DNA of 64,000 bases from Maricaulis sp048269565. Its GTDB lineage: Bacteria; Pseudomonadota; Alphaproteobacteria; Caulobacterales; Maricaulaceae. Numbering within the stretch: position 1 is the stretch's first letter; each line of letters starts with the position of its first letter. The notes beneath the pieces are model-generated. The model worked only from the letters and a program-made list of their open reading frames with translations, was not told where the DNA came from and did not search any database. Positions 18,300 to 27,413 of the stretch are shown in pieces. The stretch is from NCBI RefSeq assembly GCF_048269565.1, contig NZ_JBLXIK010000001.1, positions 496,001-560,000 on the forward strand, given 5' to 3'. The position numbers and the translations under genes are program-made.

Positions 18300-19197
18300 C
18301 CGAGTACCGCCGCCACCGCCCGGAGGCCCGGGTGCCCTGCTGCCGCCGGATTCCGGCCGCGACCGGCCGCTCTTCGTCGTCGCCGCCATCCTGGTCTTTC
18401 TCGCCTGCATCGCCGCACTCGGTGCGCGTGGCGCCTGGTTGCAGGCCCAGCGCTGGACCTCCGGTCTCGAGAGCAGCATCACCATCCAGATCCGGCCGGT
18501 CGAGGGACGCGACGCCCAGCTCGACGCCGATGAGGCCGCAAACATCGCCCTGACCCTGCCCGGCATTGTCGCCGCGACGGCGCACGACCGGGCCCATGCC
18601 GAAGCACTGCTGGCGCCCTGGCTCGGTACCGGCAATCTGCCCGCCGACCTGCCGCTGCCGCTGATGGTCGAAGTCCGGCTCGACCCGGCCCAACCGGCAC
18701 CCGGCGAAGGGCTGCAGGCCGCACTCGACGCCGCCGGCCTCACCGCCACGGTCGACGATAACAGCCGCTGGGCCGGCGCCGTGCGCCGCGCGGCTCGCAC
18801 CGCCCAGACACTCGGGCTGTCGATGATGCTCTTGCTCGCCGGTGCAGCGGCGGCCGTGGTCGCCTTCGCCGCCCGCGCCAGCCTGGCGGCCCGGATCAAT
18901 GTGATCGATGCCCTGCACATCTGCGGCGCCGAGGACCGTTTCGTCGCCGGCCTGTTCGAGCGCCGCTTTTTCATGCTCGGACTGAAAGCCGGCATTGCCG
19001 GTGCCGTCTGCGCCGGACTGGTCGCCATCGCCGCCAGTCTTGGCCAGGGCCCGGCCGACATGGCTTTCTTCCTGCCGCACTGGGCGATGGACCCGTTTGA
19101 GCTCGCCCTGCTGCTGCTCGCCCCGCTGCTGGCCGGCGTGACCGCCGCCGTCTCGGCCCGGCTCGCTGTCGCTGCCGACTTGCGGGGACGCTGGTAA
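18292..19197 (+). CDS. ftsX: Cell division protein FtsX
   Basis: This 301-residue membrane subunit pairs with FtsE. A proline-rich cytoplasmic N-terminus (SRVPPPPPGGPG) precedes the first transmembrane helix (about 25–45). A periplasmic domain follows (about 46–175), then three helices in the C-terminal FtsX permease region (about 180–205, 228–255, 270–290). The motif NVIDALHICGAEDRFV is typical for alphaproteobacterial FtsX. The start overlaps the ftsE stop, implying coupling. Confidence 0.93.
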   Translation: MTSRVPPPPPGGPGALLPPDSGRDRPLFVVAAILVFLACIAALGARGAWLQAQRWTSGLESSITIQIRPVEGRDAQLDADEAANIALTLPGIVAATAHDRAHAEALLAPWLGTGNLPADLPLPLMVEVRLDPAQPAPGEGLQAALDAAGLTATVDDNSRWAGAVRRAARTAQTLGLSMMLLLAGAAAAVVAFAARASLAARINVIDALHICGAEDRFVAGLFERRFFMLGLKAGIAGAVCAGLVAIAASLGQGPADMAFFLPHWAMDPFELALLLLAPLLAGVTAAVSARLAVAADLRGRW

Positions 19198-19297
19198 TGG
19201 CCAAAATCGGCCTCAATCGCAGCAATAAGTGGTGCTCCGGCATTGCCGCCGGTCCGGGCATGACCTCTCATGCCGTCACGCAAGGGCGAGTGAAGGC

Positions 19298-19888
19298 ATG
19301 AAACACGGCATCGGCATCTTGCGGGCATTGGCATTTTCAGCCGTGGCAGCCAGCATTATCGGCTTCGCCGCCTATGCCGGAACCGTAACGGGCTATGACC
19401 TGCCCGACGACACGCTGGGCGCTGACGGCATTGTGGTGCTGACCGGCGACCAGGGGCGGCTGACAGCCGGCGCGCAATTATTGCAGGACGGGCGATCAGG
19501 GCATCTGCTGATCTCCGGCGTCCACCCCTCGGTGACGACCGAGGAGTTGCGGGCCCATACCAGCCTGTCCGATGCGCAATTCACCTGCTGCGTTGAACTC
19601 GGCCGCCAGGCCACCGACACGGTCGGCAATGCCCGCGAAACCGCACAATGGGTGCGCGCGAACGGTTATCAGCGCTTGATCATCGTCACCTCAGACTATC
19701 ATCTGCCGCGCAGTCTGATCGAGATGGACATGGTGATGCCCGATATTGAATTCATTCCCTATCCCGTGCGCACGACGCCGCCCTGGCGCAATCCGCGCGC
19801 GGCCCGGCTCTGGGTCCAGGAATACGCCAAATACACCACGGTCTGGATCGGCCGGGCGCTGTTTCCGGCCGCAGGCGATGTGTCATGA
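19298..19888 (+). CDS. YdcF family (DUF218) protein
   Basis: This 196-residue protein has an N-terminal signal or anchor (about 8–28) and a DUF218/YdcF domain. Visible marks are GIVVLTGDQGRL, NARETAQWVR and IIVTSDYHLPRS. DUF218 proteins bind nucleotide-like ligands in some structures and are linked to cell-envelope metabolism (for example SanA, ElyC). It lies between ftsX and the acyltransferase gene, with a 4-bp overlap to the latter, in an arrangement common to alphaproteobacteria. The reaction is unknown. Confidence 0.88.
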   Translation: MKHGIGILRALAFSAVAASIIGFAAYAGTVTGYDLPDDTLGADGIVVLTGDQGRLTAGAQLLQDGRSGHLLISGVHPSVTTEELRAHTSLSDAQFTCCVELGRQATDTVGNARETAQWVRANGYQRLIIVTSDYHLPRSLIEMDMVMPDIEFIPYPVRTTPPWRNPRAARLWVQEYAKYTTVWIGRALFPAAGDVS

Positions 19889-20625
19889 ACGCCATACGTT
19901 CGATCATTTTCCAGATCTACATGTACGGCCTGATGGCGATCATGGGACTGGCGGGCACGCCGCTGCTGCTCGGACCGCGCCGCTGGGCGCGCAATTATCT
20001 GCGGCTCTATCTTGCCATCATCTGGTTTGGCCTGCGCTGGATCTGCGGCGTCCGCTTTGAGGTGCGTGGCCGTGAAAACCTGCCCGCAGGCGGCGCACTT
20101 GTCGCCTCCAAGCATCAGAGCATGTGGGAGACCCTGGCCTTCTGGGGCATCCTCGACGATCCGGCGATCATCCTGAAACGCTCGCTGATCTTCATGCCCT
20201 TCTTCGGCTGGTTCGCGGTCAAGCTCGGCAATATCAATGTCGACCGGACGGCCGGCTCGAAAGCCCTGCGCAAGATGCTGCGCGATGCGGCCACCCGCGG
20301 CAGCGAGGGCCGGCAGGTGTTGATTTTCCCGGAGGGCACGCGCGTTGACCCCGGCGAGCACCCGGACTTCAAGCCCGGGATTGCCGGGCTGTACGGATCG
20401 ATGAACCTGCCTTGTGTGCCGGTCGCGCTCAATTCCGGCGTCCATTTGCATCCCTATTGCGGATTGAAAAAGCCCGGCCTGATCGTCGTCGAATTCCTCG
20501 AGCCGATCGCCCCGGGATTACCCAAGGCCCAATTCATGCAAACCCTGCATGAGCGGATCAATACGGCGGCTGATGCCCTGTTGGAACAGCCCGTCCAAGC
20601 GCCCAGCCGGGAGAAGATTGCGTGA
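19885..20625 (+). CDS. plsC: 1-acyl-sn-glycerol-3-phosphate acyltransferase
   Basis: This 246-residue membrane acyltransferase makes phosphatidic acid from lysophosphatidic acid. The acceptor site is KHQSMWETL, where Glu takes the place of the Asp in the usual HX4D motif, as in many alphaproteobacterial members. The phosphate-binding block is LIFPEGTRVDPGE. One N-terminal membrane helix (about 8–30) is visible. It overlaps both neighbours by four bases, which points to one transcript from ftsE through the DUF2125 gene. Confidence 0.92.
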   Translation: MNAIRSIIFQIYMYGLMAIMGLAGTPLLLGPRRWARNYLRLYLAIIWFGLRWICGVRFEVRGRENLPAGGALVASKHQSMWETLAFWGILDDPAIILKRSLIFMPFFGWFAVKLGNINVDRTAGSKALRKMLRDAATRGSEGRQVLIFPEGTRVDPGEHPDFKPGIAGLYGSMNLPCVPVALNSGVHLHPYCGLKKPGLIVVEFLEPIAPGLPKAQFMQTLHERINTAADALLEQPVQAPSREKIA

Positions 20626-21632
20626 GAGTTCCAAGGCGTTTCCTGTTTCCCGCACTCGGCGTTCTCGCCGTGCTGGTGCTCTATACGGCCTATTGGCTGC
20701 ACGCGAAGAGCACGATCGAACGTGAAGTGGGTGTCTGGATCGCGCGCCAGGAAAGCGCCGGATACACCATCGAACAGGACCGCCTGCGCGTCACCGGCTT
20801 TCCCTACCGCTTCCAGGTCGAAGTCAGCGCGCCGCAATTCCAGGCCCCGCAAAGCGATGGCGGCTGGACCGCGCGGCTCGACATGCTCAAGGCGCACGCG
20901 CTGTTCTATGACTTCCGCCACTGGATCATCGAGTTCGACGGACCGCTCTGGCTCGACTACGACGCCGGCACGCCGACCTCGCTGGAAATCGATGCCTCGT
21001 TGGCCCTGGTCAGCCTCGTCAGCAATAGCGTTGGCGAGACGGTCCGGATCGGCGCCGAATTCGACGATCTCCTGATCGAGACCCGCTCCGGCGATGCGCC
21101 TGGCATCGAAGCCGTCGGGAAACTCCTGTTCTCCGGCCTGGTTGCCGAGGACAACACCCTGCGCATCCGTCTGGAGGCGACCGGTCTTTCCATCAGCGAG
21201 GATGCAGTTTCACCGGAAGTCGGGCGCACATTCGGCCGTGGCGCCGACCTGGCGCGGATGGACCTGACTGTGACCGAATGGGCGACCCTGGCCAGTGATG
21301 CCGATGCCGGGGCGTGGAGCCGGGCCGGCGGCCAGTTGCAGATCGCCGAGTCGGTGCTGGAATGGGGACCGGCCCACCTGTCCGGCGTCGGAGAATTCAC
21401 CCTTGACCGTATGGCCCTGCCAGACGGTCGCCTGTCGCTGCACATCACGGACCCGGACGCGCTTGCCGACGCATTGGTGCAGGCGCGACTGGTGCCGGCG
21501 GAGAACGAGCAGGCCCTGCGCCTGGCGGCGATGATGGCGCCCCGCGGGCCCGATGGCGTCGCCCTGCCCTTCCGGGTTCGCGATGGCGGTGTCTATCTCG
21601 GCCCGGTCAGGCTCGGCGATCTGGAGAACTGA
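20622..21632 (+). CDS. DUF2125 domain protein
   Basis: This 336-residue protein starts with GTG overlapping the plsC stop. It has a signal/anchor helix (about 6–24) followed by a DUF2125 domain starting HAKSTIEREVGVWIARQE and the VTGFPYRFQVEV motif. The domain is beta-rich and predicted periplasmic. DUF2125 is largely restricted to alphaproteobacteria and uncharacterised. Its coupling to plsC suggests a link to envelope lipids, but this is inference. Confidence 0.88.
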   Translation: MRVPRRFLFPALGVLAVLVLYTAYWLHAKSTIEREVGVWIARQESAGYTIEQDRLRVTGFPYRFQVEVSAPQFQAPQSDGGWTARLDMLKAHALFYDFRHWIIEFDGPLWLDYDAGTPTSLEIDASLALVSLVSNSVGETVRIGAEFDDLLIETRSGDAPGIEAVGKLLFSGLVAEDNTLRIRLEATGLSISEDAVSPEVGRTFGRGADLARMDLTVTEWATLASDADAGAWSRAGGQLQIAESVLEWGPAHLSGVGEFTLDRMALPDGRLSLHITDPDALADALVQARLVPAENEQALRLAAMMAPRGPDGVALPFRVRDGGVYLGPVRLGDLEN

Positions 21633-21635
21633 CGC

Positions 21636-22724
21636 CTAGCGTCCCATGAAGTCGGCAAGCGCTTCGACGACCCGCCGGTTTTCCGCTTCCTTGCCCACCG
21701 TGATCCGCAGCGCATTCTTGAGGCCATAGGGCGCAACGCCGCGCACGATCAGGCCTCGCTGCGTCAGGTAGGCATCGGCATCGGCCGCGGTCTTGCCGGC
21801 GGTTTGCGGGAAATGCACCAGCACGAAATTGCAGACGCTGGGCGTCACTTCCAGCCCGAGTCCACCAAGTTGCTGACGCAGGAAATCGACCCAGATCGCA
21901 TTATGCTGTGCCGAGCGTTGCATGAATTCACGATCGGCAATCGCCGCCGCACCGGCCTCGATCGCCGGCAGATTGACGTTGAACGGGCCGCGCACCCGGT
22001 TGAGGACATCGACAATCGTCTTCGCGCCATAACCCCAGCCCAGGCGCAGCCCGGCCAGACCATGGATCTTGGAGAAGGTCCGGGTGACGAAGACATCGTC
22101 GCGCTCGCGCGCCAGCGCCATGCCGGGATCATAATCCCCGGCGTCAACGAATTCGGCATAGGCGGCATCGAGCACCAGCAAGGTCGTCGGCGGCAGGGCG
22201 TCGCGCAGACGGCGCACTTCGGCGTCGGAGATATAAGTGCCGGTCGGATTGTTCGGGTTGGCGATGAAGACGATTTTGGTGTCCTCGCCCGCCGCAGCAA
22301 TCACGGCGTCCACATCGGTGGTATAGCCGCGCTCCGGTGCCGAGACGAGGCGCGCGCCGCACTGCATCGCCACCAGACGGTAAACCAGGAAGCCGTATTC
22401 CGACTGCACCACCTTGTCGCCGGCATCGAGATAGGCGCGCCCCAATAATTGCAGGATTTCGTCAGAACCGGTACCGCAAACGATATGGTCGGCATCGAGC
22501 CCTTCTTCACGGGCGATCGCCTCGCGCAGCAGGCCGGCGCCGCCATCGGGATAGCGATGCAGGCGCGCGCCGGCCTGTTCAAAGGCCGCAACGGCCTTGA
22601 GCGAGCAGCCGAGCGCATTCTCGTTCGACGACAATTTGGCCGGATTGGCCACACCCGGCGCATCGGCGGCGCCCGGCTTGTAGGGCTGGATGTCGAGAAT
22701 GCCGGCGCGCGGTTCGATGGCCAT
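21636..22724 (-). CDS. hisC: Histidinol-phosphate aminotransferase
   Basis: This 362-residue fold-type I PLP enzyme converts imidazole acetol phosphate to histidinol phosphate. The N-terminal block PYKPGAADAPGV, SSNENALG and the PLP-lysine motif TRTFSKIHGLAGLRLGWGYG (Lys near 218) are all visible. IANPNNPTGTYI is the aminotransferase cofactor-pocket motif. It converges on the DUF2125 gene with a three-base gap. HisC2-type enzymes can also act on aromatic substrates. Confidence 0.95.
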   Translation of the reverse strand: MAIEPRAGILDIQPYKPGAADAPGVANPAKLSSNENALGCSLKAVAAFEQAGARLHRYPDGGAGLLREAIAREEGLDADHIVCGTGSDEILQLLGRAYLDAGDKVVQSEYGFLVYRLVAMQCGARLVSAPERGYTTDVDAVIAAAGEDTKIVFIANPNNPTGTYISDAEVRRLRDALPPTTLLVLDAAYAEFVDAGDYDPGMALARERDDVFVTRTFSKIHGLAGLRLGWGYGAKTIVDVLNRVRGPFNVNLPAIEAGAAAIADREFMQRSAQHNAIWVDFLRQQLGGLGLEVTPSVCNFVLVHFPQTAGKTAADADAYLTQRGLIVRGVAPYGLKNALRITVGKEAENRRVVEALADFMGR

Positions 22725-22733
22725 GTAATTACC

Positions 22734-23492
22734 TCAGCTGTCCGAAAGGTCGGAAGGATTGTCGTGACGGGATAGCGCGGGGCGGGTTTGCGCTTCAAGG
22801 GGCTTGCGGCGGGCGGGCGCAGTTGAGGGCCGCGGCCGCAGCGCCATGGTACGTTTTACGGCCTCGACCAGGATGACACCGCCGAGCGCGGGCCAGACGC
22901 GTTCACCGGTCTCCTCCCACATCCGCGCAATCCGCGTCTGCGTGCTCCACTTCCACGGCGGCGTATACAGCGCGCGCGACCAGGCCGTGGGCTCGAACAG
23001 GGCATCATCAAGCAATTGCGACAGCTGGGCGCGTGAAAAGGGCCGGCCATGACCGAAAGGAGTTGAGTCGAGCCAGGCCCAGATGCCCGAACGCGCGGCA
23101 GTGACAATGACTACCCGCCCTTCCGGCGCCAGGACACGCCAGATCTCGCGCAGTGTCGCCTGCAGCGAATCCGCTTCCTCCAGCGCATGCACCAGCAGGA
23201 CACGGTCAAACAGGGCCTCGGGAAAGGGCAGATGCGTCTCGTCGCCCAGGGCAATGCCCGAACAGGCGCCGGTGGCGACCACCGCGCCCTGGGCCGCCGG
23301 CATGAAACAGATGCTGCGCCGGGCACTGCTCCGGTAAGGTTCGAGATAGGGGGTGGCAAAGCCGAGACCAAGCAGGTCCAGATCCTTGGCGTCAGGCCAG
23401 ATTGCAGTCAGCCGGCGGCCGATCATCTCGCGCGCCACCAAGCCCTGGCGGCTGCGATAAAAGCGGTCCAGTTCGAGAGCTTCGCGACGCAC
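22734..23492 (-). CDS. Class I SAM-dependent methyltransferase
   Basis: This 252-residue protein has a methyltransferase-11-like fold: DLDLLGLGFATPYLEP (motif I with a glycine-rich loop), LPFPEALFDRVLLVHALEE (motif II/III) and EGRVVIVTAARSG. It starts with GTG after a GAGGAGAG site, nine bases upstream of hisC on the same strand. This methyltransferase is divergent from gloB in many alphaproteobacteria. The substrate is unknown. The last 40 residues are basic and proline-rich and may be disordered. Confidence 0.88.
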   Translation of the reverse strand: MRREALELDRFYRSRQGLVAREMIGRRLTAIWPDAKDLDLLGLGFATPYLEPYRSSARRSICFMPAAQGAVVATGACSGIALGDETHLPFPEALFDRVLLVHALEEADSLQATLREIWRVLAPEGRVVIVTAARSGIWAWLDSTPFGHGRPFSRAQLSQLLDDALFEPTAWSRALYTPPWKWSTQTRIARMWEETGERVWPALGGVILVEAVKRTMALRPRPSTAPARRKPLEAQTRPALSRHDNPSDLSDS

Positions 23493-23565
23493 CCTTCACA
23501 CTCTCCTCGTTTCGCCCGATCATGGGGCTTGCAGCGCAACACTAACCAAAGCGGCGAAATCGACA

Positions 23566-24336
23566 ATGAGCGAACTGAGCATCCGGCAATTTCCCTGCCT
23601 GTCCGACAATTACGGCTTTCTGGTCCATGATGCGGCCAGCGGCGAGACCGCGACGATCGACACGCCCGATCCCGACCGTATCCTCGCCGAGGCGAAGGCG
23701 GCCGGCTGGACCATCACCCAGATCTGGAACACGCATCACCATTTCGACCATGCCGGCGGCAATACCGCGATCAAGGCAGCGACCGGCGCGCGCATTGTCG
23801 CGCCCGCCTATGAGAGCGACCGCATCCCGGACATCGACCAGCCGGTCAGCGAAGGCGACAGTGTCCGGCTCGGCGGAGTCGAGGCGAAGGTGGCATTCAT
23901 GCCGGGCCATACCAGCGGTCATATTGTCTATCTCCTGCCCGGCGAGCATGTCGCCTTTGTCGGCGATACCCTGTTTGCGCTCGGCTGCGGCCGCCTGTTC
24001 GAGGGCACGCCGGAGCAGATGTGGCACAGCCTGTCACGCCTGGCGGCCCTGCCCGACGACACCGTGGTCTATTGCGCCCACGAATACACCCAGGCCAATG
24101 CCCGCTTCGCGCTGACGGTTGATCCGGACAATGCCGAATTACAGGCCTACGCCGCCGGGGTTGACGCGAAGCGGTCGCGCGGCGAGGCGACCGTGCCGAC
24201 GACGATCGGCGCCGAAAAGGCGGCCAATCCCTTCCTGCGCGCCGCCGACCCGGCGATCCGCGCCCGCCTCGGCCTGGCCGATGCCGGCGATGTCGCGGTG
24301 TTCGCCGAGATCCGCCGCCGCAAGGATTCGTTCTGA
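23566..24336 (+). CDS. gloB: Hydroxyacylglutathione hydrolase (glyoxalase II)
   Basis: This 256-residue metallo-beta-lactamase-fold enzyme hydrolyses S-lactoylglutathione to lactate and glutathione, the second step of methylglyoxal detoxification. The di-metal motif THHHFDHAGG sits at about 56–65, and MPGHTSGHIVY, FVGDTLFALGCGR and YCAHEYTQAN give the remaining ligands and glutathione pocket. The C-terminal helices end in RRRKDSF, as usual. Its stop overlaps the next start (TGATG). Confidence 0.95.
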   Translation: MSELSIRQFPCLSDNYGFLVHDAASGETATIDTPDPDRILAEAKAAGWTITQIWNTHHHFDHAGGNTAIKAATGARIVAPAYESDRIPDIDQPVSEGDSVRLGGVEAKVAFMPGHTSGHIVYLLPGEHVAFVGDTLFALGCGRLFEGTPEQMWHSLSRLAALPDDTVVYCAHEYTQANARFALTVDPDNAELQAYAAGVDAKRSRGEATVPTTIGAEKAANPFLRAADPAIRARLGLADAGDVAVFAEIRRRKDSF

Positions 24337-24782
24337 TGCCCGGCGCTGCAGCCATCATCGAGGCTCTGGCCATGCAGCCCCACCCCGAGGGTGGCTGGTA
24401 TGTCGAGACCTGGCGCGATGGCCCGGGGCCGGACGGTCGCACGCGTGGAACGGCGATCTACTATCTGCTTGAGGCGGGCGAGCGTTCACACTGGCACCGG
24501 GTCGACGCGACAGAGATCTGGCACTGGTATGGGGGTGCGGCGCTGGAACTCGGGATCAGTGCAGACGGGGTGCAACAGAGCCGGCTTGATCTGGGACCGG
24601 ATATCGCCGCCGGCCAGCGTCCGCAGCAGATCGTGCCGCCGGGCGTGTGGCAGAGTGCGCGTTCGCGCGGCGCCTGGACTCTGGTTGGCTGCACGGTGAC
24701 GCCGGGCTTTGAATTTTCCGGCTTCGAGATGGCCCCGCCGGGCTGGAGCCCGGCGGCAGGTAGTGGCATTGGCACAAGCTGA
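24336..24782 (+). CDS. Cupin domain protein (DUF985)
   Basis: This 148-residue single-domain cupin of the DUF985/cupin_5 family shows HPEGGWYVETWR, SHWHRVDATEIWHWYGG and IVPPGVWQSAR, giving a His-containing barrel that may bind a metal or sugar-like ligand. It is translationally coupled to gloB. The next gene is convergent with no gap. Its biochemical role is unknown. Confidence 0.88.
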   Translation: MPGAAAIIEALAMQPHPEGGWYVETWRDGPGPDGRTRGTAIYYLLEAGERSHWHRVDATEIWHWYGGAALELGISADGVQQSRLDLGPDIAAGQRPQQIVPPGVWQSARSRGAWTLVGCTVTPGFEFSGFEMAPPGWSPAAGSGIGTS

Positions 24783-25517
24783 TCAGGTCGCCTGGTCCTC
24801 GGTCATCAGGGCGCGGGCGATATAGGCCGACGAGGAGCGGCCGGCAAAACCGTATTCCGGCGCAATGACAACGATCAGACTATTGTCGCGGCGGTAGGCC
24901 GCCGGCTGATCGCCAATCGAGATATCGACACGTTCAATGCCCCGCAGACGGCGGCGGTCATTGCGCAGTGACCGGAAAGCCAGGGCGATCATCTGCAGGC
25001 TGTCATACTGCACGCCCAGTCCGGCGCGCGGCGCCGGCGCATAGCCGACTGAAATATTCCGGTTCAGATCGGCCGAGAGCTCGTTGACGAGTTCCTCGGC
25101 CTGCAAGCGGACTTCCTCGGCCGAACGCGGTGCCGGTGCGAGCCCGCGCGCTTCGCTGGCGAAATCGGCGATCACCCCGTTGGGGGCATCAGCGGGAAAA
25201 TAGGTTGCGCCACCCAGACCGGTCAGCCGGATGACCTCGCGGCCGGTATCGGTCACATAGGCGGTACCGCCGCCGGGTGCCCGGTTGGCAAACAGCACCA
25301 GGACCTCACGGGTCGGATCATCACGCTCGCGCAGCAGGGCCACTGTGCCCGAGCGGTCGAACAGGAAGAACTCGCCGGTGTCTGCGCGCTGGTACCAGCC
25401 GACAGTTTCCTCGGCGCGTTCATTGCGCAGCAGACGGTCCCGCAACGGGTTCTGGAACCCGATGGCAGCGCCGGCGCACAGGGCCGCAGTGAGTATTACG
25501 ATAAGAAATCGGGTCAT
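24783..25517 (-). CDS. Unrecognised exported protein
   Basis: This 244-residue protein has an N-terminal signal peptide (MTRFLIVILTAALCAGAA). The mature part is mixed alpha/beta with a possible small sensor-like beta sheet (TGEFFLFDRSGTVALLRERD) and a C-terminal region ending RSSSAYIARALMTEDQAT. I recognise no family. The ATG at 25517 was chosen because it opens the signal sequence; upstream in-frame ATGs (25529, 25598) add non-signal residues. It lies downstream of phaB on the same strand and may be co-transcribed. Confidence 0.7.
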   Translation of the reverse strand: MTRFLIVILTAALCAGAAIGFQNPLRDRLLRNERAEETVGWYQRADTGEFFLFDRSGTVALLRERDDPTREVLVLFANRAPGGGTAYVTDTGREVIRLTGLGGATYFPADAPNGVIADFASEARGLAPAPRSAEEVRLQAEELVNELSADLNRNISVGYAPAPRAGLGVQYDSLQMIALAFRSLRNDRRRLRGIERVDISIGDQPAAYRRDNSLIVVIAPEYGFAGRSSSAYIARALMTEDQAT

Positions 25518-25575
25518 TGAGCTCAGCATTGACACTGGCAAGACGGCATTTTTTGGGCAAGGGCCCGCGAGACCG

Positions 25576-26301
25576 TCATGCCATGTACTGCCCGCCATTG
25601 ATGGTCAGGACGGAACCGGTCATGAAACCGGCAGCGTCGGAGGCCAGATAGGCCACCAGGGCACCGACTTCCGAGGCTTCACCCAGCCGGTTGACCGGAA
25701 TGGCGCCGATGATGGATTGCAACACATTCGCCGGCACCGCCGCCACCATGTCGGTATTGATATAGCCCGGCGCGATGCAGTTGACGGTAATGCCCTTGCG
25801 CGCCGTCTCCTGCGCCAGAGCCTTGGTAAACCCGATCACCCCGGCCTTGGCAGCAGAATAATTGACCTGGCCCATCTGGCCCTTCTGGCCATTGATCGAC
25901 GAGATATTGATGATGCGGCCAAAGCCGCGTTCACGCATGCCCTCGATGACCGGATGGGTCATGTTGAACATCGAGCTGAGATCAACCCGGATGACATCAT
26001 TCCACTGCTGGGGTGTCATTTTGTGGAACATGCTGTCGCGGGTGATACCGGCATTATTGACCAGGATATCGAAGGGGGCGCCGGCCAGGGCCTCGGCCTC
26101 GGCGAGACCACGGACACAGGACTCATGATCGCCAACATCCCAGCAGGCCGTCGCAATCCCGGTTTCGGCATTGAAGGCACGGGCGGCTTCTTCATTGCCG
26201 GCATGATTGGCAATGACCGTATGGCCGGCAGCCTGGAGCTCAACGCAGATGGCAGCCCCGATACCCCGGGTCCCGCCTGTAACCAGTGCCGTGCGTGTCA
26301 T
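25576..26301 (-). CDS. phaB: Acetoacetyl-CoA reductase (PHB synthesis)
   Basis: This 241-residue short-chain dehydrogenase reduces acetoacetyl-CoA to (R)-3-hydroxybutyryl-CoA with NADPH. The Rossmann motif is TGGTRGIGAAIC (about 8–19); the catalytic NNAGITRDSMFHKM, Ser of INISSINGQKGQ and Tyr-x-x-x-Lys of NYSAAKAG are present, and the IGAIPVNRLGEASEVG tail matches PhaB. A GGGGA stretch precedes the ATG. It is divergent from the PHA regulator gene phaR, supporting the assignment over FabG. Confidence 0.93.
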   Translation of the reverse strand: MTRTALVTGGTRGIGAAICVELQAAGHTVIANHAGNEEAARAFNAETGIATACWDVGDHESCVRGLAEAEALAGAPFDILVNNAGITRDSMFHKMTPQQWNDVIRVDLSSMFNMTHPVIEGMRERGFGRIINISSINGQKGQMGQVNYSAAKAGVIGFTKALAQETARKGITVNCIAPGYINTDMVAAVPANVLQSIIGAIPVNRLGEASEVGALVAYLASDAAGFMTGSVLTINGGQYMA

Positions 26302-26402
26302 ATCCAATCCCCAATTTCTTGATCTGGCATTGCATCTTAAGTCTTCGCGCTTGCAGCACACCACTTGCTGAGCGTAAACCGTAATGAAATAGGTGCGCGC
26401 CC

Positions 26403-26423
26403 ATGTCGAGCGAATTGCGACAT
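26403..26423. promoter_or_regulatory. Inverted repeat in the phaB–phaR divergent promoter region
   Basis: ATGTCG (26403–26408) and CGACAT (26418–26423) are separated by 9 bp in the 159-bp gap between phaB and phaR. Several TTGCA-type motifs also lie in this gap. PhaR is a known autoregulator that binds near its own promoter, so an operator here is plausible, but arm length is short. Confidence 0.3.
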
Positions 26424-26460
26424 TGGACTACGCATTTTACACCAGCACGAGGAATGCGCT

Positions 26461-27069
26461 GTGACCAAATCGAAAAGCGGCAAAGGCGAAATCGTCATCA
26501 AGAAGTACGCCAATCGGCGCCTTTATGACACTTCGACCAGCCAATATGTAACGCTCGACCACTTGCGCGATCTCGTGAAAAAGGGCGTGGATTTCGAGGT
26601 GATCGATGCAAAGAGCGGCGAAGACCTCACCCATGGCGTGCTGGCACAAATCATTTTTGAAGAAGAATCCCGCGGCGCCAATCTGTTGCCGGTTGATTTC
26701 CTGCGGCAGCTGATCGGCTTCTATGGCGACAGCCTGCAAAATGTCGTGCCGGGCTATCTGCAGATGTCGATGAATAATTTCACGCAACAGCAGGAAGAAT
26801 ATCGCACCAAGGTCGGCGATGCGATGATGTCGCCGCAAGCCACCATGGCGCTGATCGAGGAACAGACGCGGCGCAATATGGAAGCCTTCGGCAACACCAT
26901 GCGCATGTTCACCCCCTTCGTGGCGGCGACCACGCCGGAAGCGGAAGCGGCCGAAGCTCCGGCCGATCCGGTCGCCGGTACGGAGAGCGAGGCTGACATG
27001 GCGCAGATGCGCGAGGAACTCGACGACATGCGCGCCAAGCTCGACCAGCTCCTCAAGAAGCAGAAGTAG
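26461..27069 (+). CDS. phaR: Polyhydroxyalkanoate synthesis regulator PhaR
   Basis: This 202-residue protein has the PHB/PHA accumulation regulator DNA-binding domain (IVIKKYANRRLYDTSTSQYV) at the N-terminus, followed by the PHB-associated domain (about 75–135) and an acidic, coiled-coil-prone tail (about 165–202). PhaR senses PHA: it binds polymer granules and releases DNA to allow phasin and synthesis gene expression. The GTG at 26461 with GAGGA upstream is preferred to in-frame ATG 26365, which would add 32 unrelated residues. It is divergent from phaB. Confidence 0.93.
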   Translation: MTKSKSGKGEIVIKKYANRRLYDTSTSQYVTLDHLRDLVKKGVDFEVIDAKSGEDLTHGVLAQIIFEEESRGANLLPVDFLRQLIGFYGDSLQNVVPGYLQMSMNNFTQQQEEYRTKVGDAMMSPQATMALIEEQTRRNMEAFGNTMRMFTPFVAATTPEAEAAEAPADPVAGTESEADMAQMREELDDMRAKLDQLLKKQK

Positions 27070-27413
27070 CCGCCCCGCCCACCGGGGCACTGGCGTGAGG
27101 CCATTGGCGGCCGGAAAAGCCCCGTTCATCGCGGTCGGCCGTCCCTTCTGGCGCGGCAGCCTGGTGGGCTGGGTCCGGCCTTGAGGTCGACCTGATGCTC
27201 ATCCGGGGCGCCGGGCAGCGTCTCACCCGCAAGTGCCGCGGCAGGGCCAATCGGCCCCCGGGGCCACGTTAAGACTTTCGTATCATTTCAGACCAGTGCC
27301 GGACGCTGATGGCCCCGATCGGGGCGAAAACACAGCATCCGGTTCGCCTTTGCGACCAGAATCATGGTTAATGAGGTCTTAAAGTCTGGCATCGCCCTTG
27401 CGAGGGTATCGAT
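27070..27413. other. Intergenic region without recognised gene
   Basis: This 344-bp region follows phaR and precedes a small hypothetical gene. It is G+C-rich with several GC-rich inverted stretches (for example around 27075–27090 and 27250–27267) but no clear T-tract terminator. A minus-strand open frame (27053–27250) has no homology I recognise and no usable start context. The promoter of the 27414 gene probably lies in the more AT-rich 27270–27410 part. Confidence 0.5.
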
